Program-made: the position numbers and the translations under genes
Notes under the pieces: generated by a model
Told to the model about the DNA's origin: nothing
The model's input: the letters and a program-made list of their open reading frames with translations, nothing else
Databases searched by the model: none
From: Nymphaea colorata
Taxonomy: Eukaryota > Streptophyta > Magnoliopsida > Nymphaeales > Nymphaeaceae
Reading direction: 5' to 3'
Length of the DNA: 64,000 nt
Assembly (NCBI RefSeq): GCF_008831285.2
Contig: NC_045140.1
Span: forward strand, 24,260,131-24,324,130
In this document: one piece after another, positions 22,349 to 35,924 of the stretch
How the letters are laid out: every line of letters starts with the position of its first letter
Numbering within the stretch: position 1 is the first letter of the stretch

Positions 22349-25300
22349 ATGGCGTCTCCGTCGCCTTCTCTTCCTCTTGCGGGAATGCTGGAGCTCCGTC
22401 CACTGGGCCAGACGGGTCTGATGGTCAGCGCCTTGGGGTTCGGTGCGTCACCTCTCGGAGGTGTCTTCGGCACCGTCTCCGAGCAAGACGCCATCGACTC
22501 CGTCCGCGAGGCTTTTCGTCTGGGCATCAACTTCTTCGACACCTCCCCGTAACTAAACCAACCTCTCTCTCGTTGTACTTTATCTTTCTCCTTTGATTTT
22601 TTCTATGGAGCTTTTTTCCGTTTTTCCTGCCTTGCTTTCTGTTTGATATTGTGAGGGCTGAATTCAGCATCGTCGACGCCCTTTTCCTTTGTTAAACAAT
22701 TTTTGGTTGTTCTAACAACGGGAATAAGATTTCCAGATATTATGGAGGAACTTTGTCGGAGAAAATGTTAGGGAAGGCTCTCCGAGCACTCGGAGTTCCG
22801 AGAGAAAGCTTCGTGATCTCCACCAAGTGCGGCCGTTACGCCGATGGCTTCGATTTTAGCGCAGAGAGGGTGACCCGGAGCATCGACGAGAGCTTGGCTC
22901 GGTTGAATCTCGACTACGTTGATATCCTGCATTGCCATGATATCGAGTTTGGGTCCCTTGATCAGGTATTCACGGATGTTATACTTTCTTTCATTTCAGT
23001 TATATTCTGCTCTGGACAACGAAAAAATTGCACATTCTTTTTCTCCTTCGGCCAATTTTGCGTGTTATTGGTTATTATTTGCTCTTATTTTTGTGGTCAT
23101 GGCATCAACTGGTGTAAGTTGTCATGTTCCACAGTTTCCCTGCTACTGCTGCCCGAACAATAATGCGGTACAGTACCTAATCTTTGAAAGCAATAGGGGT
23201 GCAAAGGTGGGAGTTTTGGCTGTAAATGAATTCAACCTTACCCGTTATCCACATATTTTAGTTGGTTTGAATCCAATCTGTCCGTATGACTGTAACCTGA
23301 ACCTCTCCCCTATGTTCTGGGGTGCTGGAGAGGAGCAGGATGAAGATGGTCTTATAATTTTTGGAAGAAGATGCAATCTTAGCACACGAATCATTGGTTG
23401 CACTTGACCGTTCAGAAAACTCTAACATTGCACCAAGCAATGGCCCTAAGGCCTCATCAGTAGCTCCTTATCAAAAGTTTATGATGTAAAATAAATTGCC
23501 AGAGAAACAAAAAAAAGTGTGAACAGAAGTACTTGTATTCCACATTTTGACACTATGGTCTTGTACTCTTGTTCGTTCCCAGTTGAAGAAGTTCCGGTTG
23601 CAAAATATATGAAGTCCTCCTAGATCTGAATAAGCTTGGCATGGTTTTCATTTAACTGAATTTTGGGTTGTATTTTAACAGGTTGTTAACGAGACTATTC
23701 CTGCTCTTATAAAGCTCAAAAAGGCTGGAAAGACACGGTTTATTGGAATCACTGGCCTCCCTTTGGGGATCTTCACTAATGTTCTCGACAGGATTCCACC
23801 TGGTTCCATTGATGTTGTCCTATCATATTGTCATTACAGCATTAATGACACCAGTCTGGAAGATTTGCTACCATATTTGAAGAGCAAAGGTATAGGTATA
23901 ATTACTGCTTCTCCCCTTGCAATGGGACTCCTCACGGAGAATGGGCCACCTGAATGGCATCCTGCATCAGCGGAGCTGAAGGTAAGGTAGTGCGTGCTAT
24001 TATTGGACTTTAAAAGTATGCACTTCTCTTACTTTCAACGTAATATAGGACTACATTTTTGAGGATTTCAGTATGACACTATGATAATTTCTTGTTACTG
24101 TCCAGCACGTCTATGTCTCCCAGTATGTAGATGTACTGACAGTTTAGAGACATTTTTTTGTATTTTGTGCTTTCCTTTTTTGCCACTATTAGTGTTATCC
24201 TCAAAAATCTTGTTGATTCATTGGAAATTTGGAAATTGTTAAGGGCCCTTCTTCCCTGTTTAGGTTTTGATACGTTTTACCAAAAAATCTGGTTGTTCAA
24301 TGTTCTCCATTGTCTGTTTTGGCGCTAATTTTGTTTTCTCATAGTCTATAATGACTGTTCCTCCTCTAGCATCTTGAAATAAGTCTACGATAGCTTTTTT
24401 CTTTGTGTGCATGCTACAAAATCTATAGTTAGCTTGTATGGATACCCTCATCTTCCAACTATCATGGGTTTATGAGTAGAAGCTGGTTGCCTTCTGCAAC
24501 ACTTCCTCTACCGCTCAACTGATATATAAGAACTACATCCAGAGAAGACAAGTTTGTGAATTACTTTCTCAACAGTAAATTTTCCACATATGGTTTTAAT
24601 AAACGGTGTTGAAGTTGACACATCCCTACTTCATGCAAAACGAAAAGTCCTATGCTGTACATTCGTGCAGTCACCTAATTGTTGGAACAAATCCAAGCAT
24701 GAATATATGATTAATATCTCCATTCATTAGGTGTTAGTTATCCAGATGTATCATAATAAAACAATCAAACTAGTTTCTTTCATCCATACAACATTTTGTA
24801 ACAGGATGATGAGATTTTACCTGGGAAACTATTGCCATTGCATCACACTGATGAAACTATTTTCCGATGCTCAAAAAACCGTGGTCCAAGTGACAGGCAT
24901 TGGAAAAATTGAAGCTTGCCTTAAACTGTGAGAGATGTATGGCATACTCATAGAATTGGATCCTTCTGTCTGGACAACGTCCTGTTCGACATTGTAGTCA
25001 TTGTAATAAATTGGGGCATTCTGTGGATTTCTGTTGGGATATTCATCCTGAGAAGTTTTGGAATTGTTTTGTCTCATAGTCAGATTTTTTGCTGGATGAG
25101 ACTTCTAGGAAGCATGCTATATAGAAGTATTCCATGAGCCAGATTTTTAGCTAAGAATGGAATGTGAAGCTAGTTACAATAATTGCAGTATGACAAGCAG
25201 TAATCAGAAAGAACGTAAGTTATTTTGCTGTCCACTCTTTAATATGTGTTGTGCTTGTTCCAGCTGTTCAATTATACATTGAGTCGTTGACTTACTAAAA

Positions 25301-26765
25301 GGTACAGAGTACTAGGTTTAATAGCTCATTCCACTGAAATTTTTTAATTCAGTTAAACACAGAGAATATGTGATCAGCTAAAATTTGGTGACACTACTTT
25401 CATCTTCTATGTGAAATTTAGCATGACCATGTTGGCTTCTTTACTTCGTATGTGGTCCACCTCTGGAAATCTGTTCGTGAGGAAGAAAATTTTGTGTTGA
25501 GTCTTGCTTTTGCACGCATTACATGATATCGTTGATGCTGTTTGCAGGCTGCTTGCCAAGCTGCAGCAAGTCATTGTAAATCAAAGGGGAAAAACATTTC
25601 AAAGTTGGCATTGCAGTATAGTGTAAAGAACAAAGACATTTCTACTGTTCTTGTGGGCATGAACTCTGTCAAGCAGGTTCCACATTCAGTAATCTTATAA
25701 TTGTGCTTAGTTTAATATTTCTGGACCGCCAATAGATGCTGTCTAGTTTGAGATCATAATCGTTTCTAGCTTATTTTTCACGCGTTCATGTTTCAAATCT
25801 ATACTCTATAGAGAAGTCTTTTGCCATTCCACTACCATAGAAAATGTATGGCTTATGCTTCACGTTTCTTTTGGTTTCACAATTGGATTGAACCATTGTC
25901 AATTTGTCACGTATATTTTGATATTCCAAAAACATCGCGATATTAATTAAAAATGAGAAAAACGAAAAAAAGTGAAAAAAAATGCATGTTGTCAAAAGAT
26001 AACGTGAAAATACATTTGTCCTGTTTTTCCCCTATTCTTGTTTTTTATCTTTTTCGACATTGATATCATCGTGGATGAAAATTTAAACTTAAATAAAATT
26101 ATTGCCATCATTTTTATCATTATTAGAACGTTACTTTTAGCATTGGTCTAGCTTATCTTATGTTTTCTTTTAGTTTCTGATTTATTTTATATTTACCTAA
26201 CATTTGGATTCTTTTTCATTTTCCTGAAATTTTTCCAACTTTGCCAAGAATACTCAAGGAAAACCTCGCCCGTTTAAAACCCAAGAACAATATTTGTGAC
26301 GATGGTTTGAACTTCTTGTAATTTTTAGTGAGATGTTCAACTGGCCATCTGCTTTTTTGTGCAGTTGAAGGAAACTGCAGGGTAGACGGTAAACAATCTC
26401 ACTACTTTCAAAGAGTCGGTGATGGGAGATGAGTTTATCTCCCTTTAGCAACACTTTAGATGTTGCTATTGATTTGTGGGATTTCAAAAAGTTTACATGA
26501 AGTTATTATCAGCTACCAGATTGTAGGATTGTGTCAAAGTATGGAAATCCAATATTAAGAGTGGTTATGTATTATCCATATGCATGACTAACAGCATTTT
26601 TTTTTTCCTAATTTGTAAATTTTACCAAATTCTCAGGTTGAAGAAAACGTTGCTGCTGCTACCGAGATTGGTGAAGAAGCAGATCAGCAGCTTTTGCAGG
26701 ATGTACAGGATATCTTAAAGCCAGTGAAAGATCAGTCATGGCCTAGTGGTATCCAACAAAGCTAA
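22349..26765 (+). CDS. L-galactose dehydrogenase (ascorbate biosynthesis)
   Basis: Five exons, 22349-22548, 22737-22965, 23682-23981, 25548-25676 and 26637-26765, splice in frame to 328 residues, close to the usual ~320. The enzyme oxidises L-galactose to L-galactono-1,4-lactone with NAD in the cytosol, the step before the mitochondrial lactone dehydrogenase in the Smirnoff-Wheeler route. It is an aldo-keto reductase. The expected tetrad is visible: Asp64 in NFFDTSPYYG, Tyr69, Lys97 in VISTKCGR and His132 in DILHCHD. The plant L-GalDH signatures GITGLPLGIF and LSYCHYSINDTSLEDLLPYL lie in exon 3. The cofactor end carries LVGMNSVKQVEENVAAA. The start at 22349 adds about ten residues before MLELRPLG, where many homologues begin. 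All introns are GT-AG; intron 3 is the longest (1.57 kb). Confidence 0.97.
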
Positions 26766-26822
26766 CAGCTTTCTCAGTGCGTGTACTTTCCCGATATTTT
26801 CTCTTCATAATTGTTTTGCTTT

Positions 26823-26828
26823 AATAAA
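26823..26828 (+). terminator. Poly(A) signal AATAAA after L-GalDH
   Basis: Canonical AATAAA 58 bp after the stop codon. The transcript probably ends before the convergent beta-COP gene. Confidence 0.5.
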
Positions 26829-26829
26829 A

Positions 26830-28188
26830 AGAGAAAACGGTGCCCGCATGTTTCCCATGTTTAAGAAACATGCATTTGTCTCTATGAAATCATGTATTAC
26901 TTTGTATGCTTTCTGATGATTCTATAAAAACCATTTTCCAATTGGATGGTGCCACTGAGCAAATAACAAACTGCAAAAAGTGACCAAAATTTTTGCTTTA
27001 TAGCTGGTCGTTCGGTTTATAGATCATCAAATTTCGACAACTGGTATGATAAGTAGATCCATGTAAATGATCGAGACCTGACAATCAACATTCCAAACCA
27101 TACGGCGTTCGGATGCGGGCGGTAAATGCCTATTTTTTCTACAAGGGCGTTGCCCGTGGCAAGATTTATATAGTAAGTTGGGAATCCCAGACCATCCGTC
27201 ATTTCAGCCTTCATCAAATGAGAAAGCATAACCTGGTAGGTGAGTGGACAGAGGCTTGTTCTTAAGTTCAACCACTGGGCCAATTGCGGCCACATTCCTC
27301 CGGTATTACTCTGCTCACGTGCAGATACATTACTAATTTACTAGGACTCTGCTAGGGCTTTCTGGTCTCTTTCTGGAGCTGTTTGTACGGAAGCGTGCAG
27401 AAGCAACTGAAATTCGTGAATAAAGGAGCTGGCATAGATCTTGCCTTGTTGATATGAAGAGATCAGATTGCAGATATATTGTAAATGCTCTGGTGAAGTA
27501 ATAAAATGCTGGTATGATTAGGCACGGTCTTCATTGTGCCTCATAATGTTGGGTGGGCAAAAGGATTATTTCACCCTAACACCCAACAGGAAAGATGAAA
27601 CCCCCACCTTTCCTCTCAATGCTCCCATCCCACCAGGATATCACACCCTGCTTTGGGCTTGCTCCACCGCCTGATAGTTTACTCAAGTCAAAAAAGCCCA
27701 ATTTACCAAGACAGACGGTGTTTATTTGGAAAATTTTCAACTAATTTCGAATCAACGATTATACAGAAATGAGTAACAGTGCAAAGCAATACACAAGATT
27801 GTAAGTGGACGACAGACTAATAAAGAAAGAACTATCCATGGAAAAAGTTCCCAGAATTAAGCAAATTTCCAGGTTTTCTTCCCACAATTCCATAAAATTG
27901 CCTCAAAAAGCATAAACTACATTAACGCAACTCTTGGCTTAACAAAAGGAGTGGCAAGGGAGAAGAAAAAAAAAATTAAAAAGAAATAAGAAGAGTGTTC
28001 TGTAAATCTCAAGCCTCACAAGGTATCAGTCGACAATGCCCAGCCACAGAAGTCTAACCCTGGTTGATCGGATACTGATGACGAGACGATGGCTTGGGTG
28101 AGGTGAGGTAAGCAAAACATCTCCCGAAGTTGAGCTCCCTGCATATACTCTTGACGGACAACCAATATCACATGTATGAAAAGAAGAC
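26830..28188. other. Intergenic spacer between convergent genes
   Basis: It lies between the 3' ends of L-GalDH (plus) and beta-COP (minus). It should hold both 3' untranslated regions. A TTTATT at 27721-27726 would be AATAAA for the minus-strand gene. A 92-codon minus frame at 27017-27295 has no recognisable motif. Confidence 0.5.
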
Positions 28189-31100
28189 CTAACCACCTTT
28201 CTGCTTGAGAGTAATCTTGTCGCCTAGGCTCAGAGCTATTCCTTGTGTCTTGCTTCTGATCCTAATATACCCAGTCAGCTTACCATCTAACTGCTTCTCA
28301 ATGCTTAAGTTCACCAGTGCATCCTCTCCAAAGACACTTTTAGCATAAAGATTAGCAGCCAAGTATCCACAATCACCCTCTAGTGCACACCTACAGCCAG
28401 CAATAACAACACCCAAAGGTTCAGCACTCATTTTAGCTGAGAAAGGAAAGAAAATATCAGTGCAGCAAGACTTCAAGAGTTACATCCAGACTAGTGTCGT
28501 TAACACAAAGAAAGCATACACGTATCAGCATATAAATAAAATGACCAAACATACAATTTTTTCAAAAATGAATTGTGTGGTCTCCAAGCTGAACTAACCG
28601 CATTTAATCAGCAAAAATAAAAAATAAGGAATACGGACTGCCACTCAAAGACTAAATGCCACTTGGGAGTCAACAAGCTCAAGAACAATTATCAAATCTG
28701 ATCTCTCTGATTTATCTGTGCCAATCTTTTTGTGAAAGAATTTAGACAAGTTGATGGATATGATAAGCAGTGCGAAAAACTGAGGGACATTAATCTTGGA
28801 GTTTGGAAATTAGGCAGGAAATTTCTTTAATCTAATCCATGCATAGTTTTAGGAAAAAAAATATGTCGGAAACAGGAAAAAGAAATTTCATTATAGCCGA
28901 GCAGAGCACCATTTATGTCCTTGTCCAATCAGCAGTTGAAAAATTTGTGCATTTTCTTGCAACAGATAATGAGGACATGCCTATATAAAGCTCAGTAATT
29001 TCTTCAATTCCAAAAAACTCAAGAAGATTGACCAGAGAGGAACTCACGGTGGTGTTAGACATTTCATATTTGTAGACTTAACAATGTGATCAAGGAATTC
29101 TTTCTCGTCCAGAATTACAGTGTTCACAGCCACCTGCCATCAGCACAAGATAGTATAAATGAATCAAAACATGGCAGTAAAAATGAATCAAAACATGGCA
29201 ACACCAAAATAAGTCTTTGATCTGCATCTTAAGTTCCAGGTTTGCATTATAACTAGGTTCCCTATCCCATATTACCAGAAGAAAAGAAAAAGGCAGAAGC
29301 TTTGAGAAATTATCTCCTCCAATCTACAAAAACATAGTGCTACCTTGTTTTCCCACTCAAACTCTGCCCACATGGTCCGGAACGCCACATCAGCACAAGT
29401 AGCAGGAGATATGTAGTCCATGATATCAATGTGGATGTCATTGAGGACCACAACAGTACGATCGAGCACATTAGTTGTTTCGTAAACAATGTTACCAAAG
29501 ATCACACCAGTTTCAGTGGAAGAGACTTTTATGTTAGCACGGATCTGTTTGCTTGACTCAGGTGCCAAGGTGTAATTTTGAGGGCGCTCAACAAGTTTAA
29601 GGTCCCCCATTGTTGCGAGCTCCAAACATAAGTTCTGCAATGTTTCTTTGGTCCGGTTTATAATTGTGACATCAAGAACAATATCGTACTGATGTACAGT
29701 TACATAAGCTTCTGCATAAACAGGGTCGCTAAATCCTGTTAGTTGAAGAATTCTGTTCAGTTTGTTGACATCATCCCCATCCTTTGTGAATTCTCCTGTG
29801 GCCCTCTTGAGATCATCCTGCACTTCATCTTCCAATTCAAGCTGGCTCATCCCCTGCAAAAAATAATCAACATTTATAAATGTCATCATATTGCGTGGGA
29901 CGAACCAATTAACATCTAAAAATGTTGTTCAACAGAGATATACCACCCTCGAGGACTTAAAGGTGCCATAATGCTTCAAACAGAAACAACTTAAGAAACT
30001 CGGAACCTAGTTTCTACTAACACCTTTTCATTGACAGATACAAAAATCTAGCAAAAATAAAGCTATAAAATAGTACAAATAAGTGGACACAAAGAGAGAA
30101 CTACGTTTTTTATCTTCATAAAGAGAAATATGGACAAATGCTAAATCCAGTCCAGAAATGAACCAGCAAGCTCAAGCAATTCATGGTAAATAAGGAAGCA
30201 AAGAGGTCAAATATTAAATATGCAGGTCAATGAACAGAAAGTGCCTGGTACATGGATATGAATATATCCCTGGGATTCAAAGGTCCAAGGAAACAGACAG
30301 ACAGTTAATGAAGACATCTGACAGATACTCAAGTTTTGTCTAAAACAAGTCAGCCACAATGTTAAGAAATGCCTTATCAGCATAGACAGCCCACAAATTT
30401 ATCCAACTTTTTACAATTTATGAAACACATGTGCAGACTGGTCAAAACACATAGTAAGGGACAATATGCCATCTCCATCAGGTAATAACAATCATTTGAC
30501 AATTTGACCAACAAATTAAGTTCTCATACCAACAAAAGTATATATGCTGTTTGCTGACATACTTGAAAGAACCAAAACAAAATGAATTGCTAAATAAATA
30601 ATCAAAAGCTTAGATGGGTTAATTCTGTGGTCCCTTATCTTGAAATGAAGTCTGTGCACTCATGCGAGGTGCCAATCGTCCACTGTAATATTCACTCGGG
30701 ATATGCTTCAAGATTGCCAAGTTTACTGAGTACAAGATTCATGTGCAGTTTGGCAGGTTGGCAGAAGAATTAATGCAGTATACAGAACACTTTCTCCTGC
30801 TACCTAAGGTGGACAGAGAGGGGGCTATCCTTTCATTTTCGCGTTTTTTTTTTTAGTTTTAAACGGCATTTCATTTTCTCGCGTTTTTTTCGAAAATGAT
30901 GTGTTTTTTGTGACTATGGTAGAAACTATCTTACCTGATTGTACGACTTGCATTTTCTTAGTCACTAGAAACTAGGTTCCGAGTTTCTTAAGTTGTTTCT
31001 GTTTGATGCTTGATGCGTTAGATCTCTTGGACCAGTCTGTCCATTTATGCATCCTGCTCAGAGCTGCTGAAATCTTATAAGCATCAAGGATATTTTCTAA

Positions 31101-31279
31101 GACCCAGAAATGGCTCAAAACATCAAATTTTTTTCTAGGATCAAAAAACACCAATAACTACTAGTACCATGTACTATCAAACTTTCCATCCTGTGGATGC
31201 ATTTATGCCATCAGGTTATTAGGTTCTGCCATTGTGATTTCAACTAGCGTACAACATACATACATACATAGTTACATAC

Positions 31280-31330
<51 letters not shown>

Positions 31331-33756
31331 AGAGAGAGAGAGAGAGAGAAAGAGAGATGGATGCTCAGCACATTTGGATTATGAGTATACAAGGTGTCTA
31401 GTATATAGGAGGACTTTTACGGTGTGCATAATCACTTCAATGAAGAAGCAGATTTTGGAGGCGTTCACAATTTTTATGGAGATAACAATGTCATCTGCAC
31501 GAGGGGACAAATGAGGAAGTCAAGATGGGGCTTCATTCAAAGTATATAGGAAGTAAATCGACAATGAGAAGGGTAACTAAGAAAATGCAAGTCGTACAAT
31601 CAGGTAATACCAATCATGGATAACACACTAAAATAATCTTGCTTAATTATCAAAATACATTTCAGCAGAAAAGAGAAACATGTCAAGGGAACTCTTACCT
31701 TTCTGCTTTTCAAATGATAAAAATCAATCAGGTCATCTGGCTGAGCATGCGATACTTGAGCCTTTGCTTTGATCTCTTCTGATTCACGAAACTGCTTATC
31801 AGAAAGCATCTTCACAAAACTCTGCCGGCACGATTGCAACCATATCTTTCTAGTGTTGTCACCGGTATTACAAAGTATACGCAAACAGAGGACAATCCTA
31901 TCATGAGAATCATTGTCAATAGGTTGAGCAAGAACGGAGGACTGACCAAGCTGCAGAATGGAAACCATGATTATGAGAACTCCAGCAGATGCTTTGTTCA
32001 CTTCAACTTTTGACAAGTGCACCTCTTCCAACCTGAGAACAAGCTTAGTCAACGTACATGCCACAACTGCAGCCAGGAAAAAGTCCCCACTAAGGATCAG
32101 AGATCTCAAATTTCCAACTGAAGCTAATGATCCTTGAACAAGCGTTGGTGCTGAAATGGCTGTTTCAGAAGCAGCACTTTGTGTGGCATAGGTTCCATCA
32201 GCTAAAATTGCCGGCCTTCTGGAAGAGACTGCAGCTGAATTTGGCTGCTGGGGTTTAGAAGGCAACCCTTTTGCATCTGCAGTCTCTCCATCCTCTGCGA
32301 CGGTGAAGAAAGGGAGATCGCCTAGACTCTGTTTAATGGTTGTTATGCCATTTTCAACTTCAGATGCTGACAGGCAATACTCGCCGATGATCCAAAGAGC
32401 ACACGAGCAAACCCGAGATGAACGAATCTGATAGAATGTGTCCAAAAGCCTGGTGATTATTGACACTCTCAGTTTTGGATTCGTTTCAATGATCTCCCTT
32501 ACAAACAAAATCACATCCATTGCGGAGGAGACATTGCTATCACCCAAGAAATCCATCAAAAGATGCACGACGGTACTGGCCACTTCCGGGAACTTAATTG
32601 CACATGAATGGATTGCTTGAACCAGCATCTGCCGGTACTCCCCATTCTTCTCCAATTCCGTGCTCTGAGTCTTCACGACTTCTTTCTTAAGAGTAAGAAC
32701 TACCTCATCCACATTCCTAGGAGTAATCAACTCTAGTACAATGTCAAGTGTCTTCCTTCGAATGTCCAAATTGGGGCTAGAGAGTGCCCTCAAAATGTCC
32801 ATGATCATATCTATCATCACTTCCCTATGCGAAGGTTTCAACTCGTTCAACCGGTCAAGAATAATGAGCTTAACGTTGTTATCACTCTGCGAAAGCAGAA
32901 GCTGGCAATATGTGTTTGCAGCCGCCCTAATGGCGGTGGGCGCCGAAGAAAGGGAAACGAGTGTACCAGCACATTCATATACAACGGCAGCTGAAGGGGC
33001 ATTTAAAAGAGAGATAATGATCTTAATATACCTACCCTTTTCGCCGGGATTCGATCTGCAAACCTTTCGGATCAATTCGAGGACGACCATCTGAAGCTGT
33101 TCCCCCCAATTGGGCACATTATCCAGGTGACTCAAGAGGTAATTGATCGCCCGATCCTGTGCGCAATTAAACAGCATGAGGAAAGCGTTCCTCTTGGCAG
33201 ACGGATCTTGTTCTGTTGTCAACGCCCGTTCGATGCCCTCAGGAGCATCCACGAGCAATTGCTCCCCTTGAGGAAGCTTGTAGACGGACATGATAGCCAA
33301 AATCGCGTTCCGGCGTACAAACGGATGCCGGTGTTCCAGATTCGCCAGGATGGACGGAATCAGCGGCTCGATGAGTTCGGCCTCGTTCAACCGGCAGAGA
33401 AACCGGAGAGTCACCCCACGGATATACTCATTCGGGTGCTGCAGATTGTTCCTCAGGTTCTGGCAGATGAGGATCATCTCGGGCAGGATCTTCCCCTTTG
33501 AATCCGTCTTGTCGATTATCTCCAGATACAGAAGCAAGAGCTTCTGCACCGTGTGATCCTCCGAGGGGAGGACGTACCGTACGATCGTGATGAAGAGCTG
33601 AGGCAGCGTCTCGCCGTTAAGCAGCATCATGATCGACTTCTTCAGGGCGTCGATCTTCGCATCCACGTCGTTCCCTTCGAGGGCGAGCTTGATCTCGTTG
33701 GCGAGGGCCGGAGTTCCGCTGTCGAAGTGGACGAGAAGGCTGCAAGACTTCTCCAT
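28189..33756 (-). CDS. Coatomer subunit beta (beta-COP)
   Basis: Four exons read 33756-31699, 29853-29344, 29133-29048 and 28390-28189, joining in frame to 951 residues, the normal length in plants (~950). Beta-COP is part of the adaptor-like subcomplex of COPI. This coat buds vesicles for Golgi-to-ER and intra-Golgi transport after ARF1 recruitment. Exon 1 alone encodes 686 residues, holding the adaptin-like HEAT-repeat trunk (from [21 protein letters not shown] through [15 protein letters not shown] and [12 protein letters not shown]) plus a Pro/Ser/Ala linker near 500-540. Exon 2 starts [15 protein letters not shown] and holds the C-terminal beta-COP region ([19 protein letters not shown]) and [13 protein letters not shown]. 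Exons 3 and 4 complete the appendage, ending [13 protein letters not shown]. Intron 1 (1.85 kb) carries inverted repeat patches and a microsatellite. GT-AG at all junctions. Confidence 0.98.
29973..30016 (+). repeat. Inverted repeat patch a (beta-COP intron 1)
   Basis: The reverse complement recurs at 30966-31009 with one mismatch over 44 bp (core CAACTTAAGAAACTCGGAAC). Confidence 0.9.
30931..31009 (-). repeat. Composite inverted copy b'a' (beta-COP intron 1)
   Basis: 30931-30962 is the reverse complement of 31576-31607, and 30966-31009 is the reverse complement of 29973-30016. Two pieces that lie 1.6 kb apart are thus joined here, both inverted, with only three bases between them. Confidence 0.9.
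31256..31357. repeat. Compound (TACA)n(TA)n(GA)n microsatellite
   Basis: Several TACA units, then about 45 bases of TA, then an imperfect GA run of about 28 bases, all inside beta-COP intron 1. Confidence 0.95.
31576..31607 (+). repeat. Inverted repeat patch b (beta-COP intron 1)
   Basis: A 32-bp segment whose perfect reverse complement lies at 30931-30962; core AAATGCAAGTCGTACAATC. Confidence 0.9.
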
Positions 33757-35924
33757 TTTCTACAGGCAAAGCCTAATCTCAATTTCCTTGGCAACGCTAC
33801 CTAGAACTAGAAAGACACAGATCTGAGAAGAACGCTAGATTCCGAACCGCTGAAACTGAGATCTACACGAATGAAATCCAGGAAGTGGCAGACCGGCGAC
33901 GGCAGATTGGGCTTCTCGTTCATCGAAAATCAAGCATCCGACGAATGGCGAGGTTTTGGAACTTGGAAGCATCCACCGGGCGTCGGGCGAGATCTGAACG
34001 GAAGCAGTGGCGGAGAAAACAGCAGAGGGGAGTCGAAGAACGGAAGAACTGAAGCTTTTGACAAGTACACGTCTCTCCGACACTTGAAATTTCGCGATAT
34101 CTTCAATATATCGCTTGCTGCTCTGAAAATGTCTTTTTCCATCACAATGTTGATTAATTGAAAAAAATATATATAATCTTTGCAATCTTACTATGCATGA
34201 GCGTGTTGTTCACTTGAATTTAATTATTATTCGAAACTTAATATATGCTCACAATTTTAGAAATATGCGTACTTTTCTACGAATCTATTGGAATTAATTC
34301 ACTGGGTTAACTTTTAAATTCTTCGAAAATCATATATTAAAAGTGATGCATAAAAATGTCTCTCATGAAACAGAGTAGATCATGTGTCATCTCTCTTTCG
34401 CCCTTCTTTGTCATTTCTATTGTTAGTTTACTCTCATCAGTATAATTACCTTAATATTTTGACAGCTTTGTAAAATCAAATGTATATGGTCTAGTTGTGT
34501 TTATTCAAATTTAGTCAATAAGTGAGCCACTGATGGGCTACTCGACTTGTGTGTGTGCGTGTCCTTACACATTGCCTATTAATATGTACATTTATTTATC
34601 AATTTTATGACATTCAATTTTGTTTCAACTTTACTCTTCATGTAGACTCATCGACAAAAATCAGTTTGAAAGACCAAATGCATATATCGGATTTTGTAAG
34701 GAATCAAAATCAACCTTCCACAAAGTTAAAAATAAGTCAACATATATATGATTTAAAAGGTTTCGTCTTCTTCTTTTTTCACTTAAATAGATTTGGACAA
34801 TCCAACCTCATTTATGAGGTCAGTTTTTGTGGAAAACGGCCGTTGCTAGTAGTGGGCAGCTCAATATTTGCTACACTACAATACACCCAATTATTTTGCT
34901 TTGCGAGATGTTGTAATTATCTGTAATCCTGGTTGGTTTCGTATTAAATACAATACATTCAAGAAGGGGCCAAACCCCCAGCAGGATTGCATTGGAATGT
35001 GATCCAATTGTTAAGCGAATAGTCGGATTTGCACTCAATTGGATATCTGGACTACAGCAAGAATTTTTGGAACCGCCATGATTCCCCACCCAAGTGCAGC
35101 TTCTGATCACCACATGCGATTTGCTTCAATTGGCTGCAGCAAGATTCATTCACAATTATGCAAAAACTCAACGGTTGGTGGTTGAATATTTTAATGTTTT
35201 ATTCTAATTCATCCAAAGTTTCCATTCGAATCTGAATGTAGCTTTAATTAAAGTTGAAAAAGAAAACTCGGAAAGCGTTTTCTCATAATCTTTTGTTATT
35301 TTTTCTTTTAAATTCAGCTCATTTTCTCAGAATTTCCAGCATCTGAGTGCATTGACGTCGTCATTTTCATCATGTCATTCCTTCAAAAATATAACTTCTA
35401 TATACTGCACATGCTGGTGAGAAAGGAAGGAAAGGCCGACACTACTTTAACATGGTGAGCCGGAGGACCAATCTAATGTTGCTGCAGTAGATCTAGTAGT
35501 ATGACAGACCACCACAGACTCTGCTTAATGAGACAAGGTATGATGCTTATACTAACACTAATATCAGCAGGGCATAAGAGCAACAAATTTTTCCAAATCC
35601 ATCCCCAACTTACAAGCAATTGAGAAATCCACCATGTCATTGCAATTGACAAATCAATCTCTGCCTTTTACTGAAGAATTCCAAATCCAAATTAGTCTTT
35701 GGGGTTAAATTTGTCAGATAATGCTGTTTTTCTTTTAATCAAATGGCAAACAAGCATTTTTCAAATGACAGGACTCATTTTCCTAAGCATATTAACTGGT
35801 GAAGGTTGATTTTTCAATCACAAGGCAGGGATTGATGTGATGGTTACGCGCATATCATGAAAAATACACCTCGTGGAAGAGCCAAAATCGAGGAAAGATT
35901 GATATATTTACATCAACACAGAAT
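33757..35924. other. Spacer between beta-COP promoter and KIN-8B 3' end
   Basis: 33757-34200 is likely the beta-COP leader and promoter (minus). The plus frame at 33871-34161 is a chance frame within it. The remainder is AT-rich and I see no gene. The KIN-8B 3' untranslated region should lie just below 35925, but no clear poly(A) signal is visible close to the stop. Confidence 0.45.

Noticed and set aside
22919..23407. 162-codon plus frame in L-GalDH
   Set aside because: Off-frame overlap of exon 2 plus intron 2; the spliced gene explains the region.
27017..27295. 92-codon minus frame between L-GalDH and beta-COP
   Set aside because: No recognisable motif, no linked exons, and it lies in the shared 3' region of two convergent genes.
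33127..33826. Plus-strand frames opposite beta-COP exon 1
   Set aside because: Antisense shadows of a highly conserved coding exon.
33871..34161. 96-codon plus frame upstream of beta-COP
   Set aside because: Lies in the beta-COP promoter/leader region and shows no known motif.
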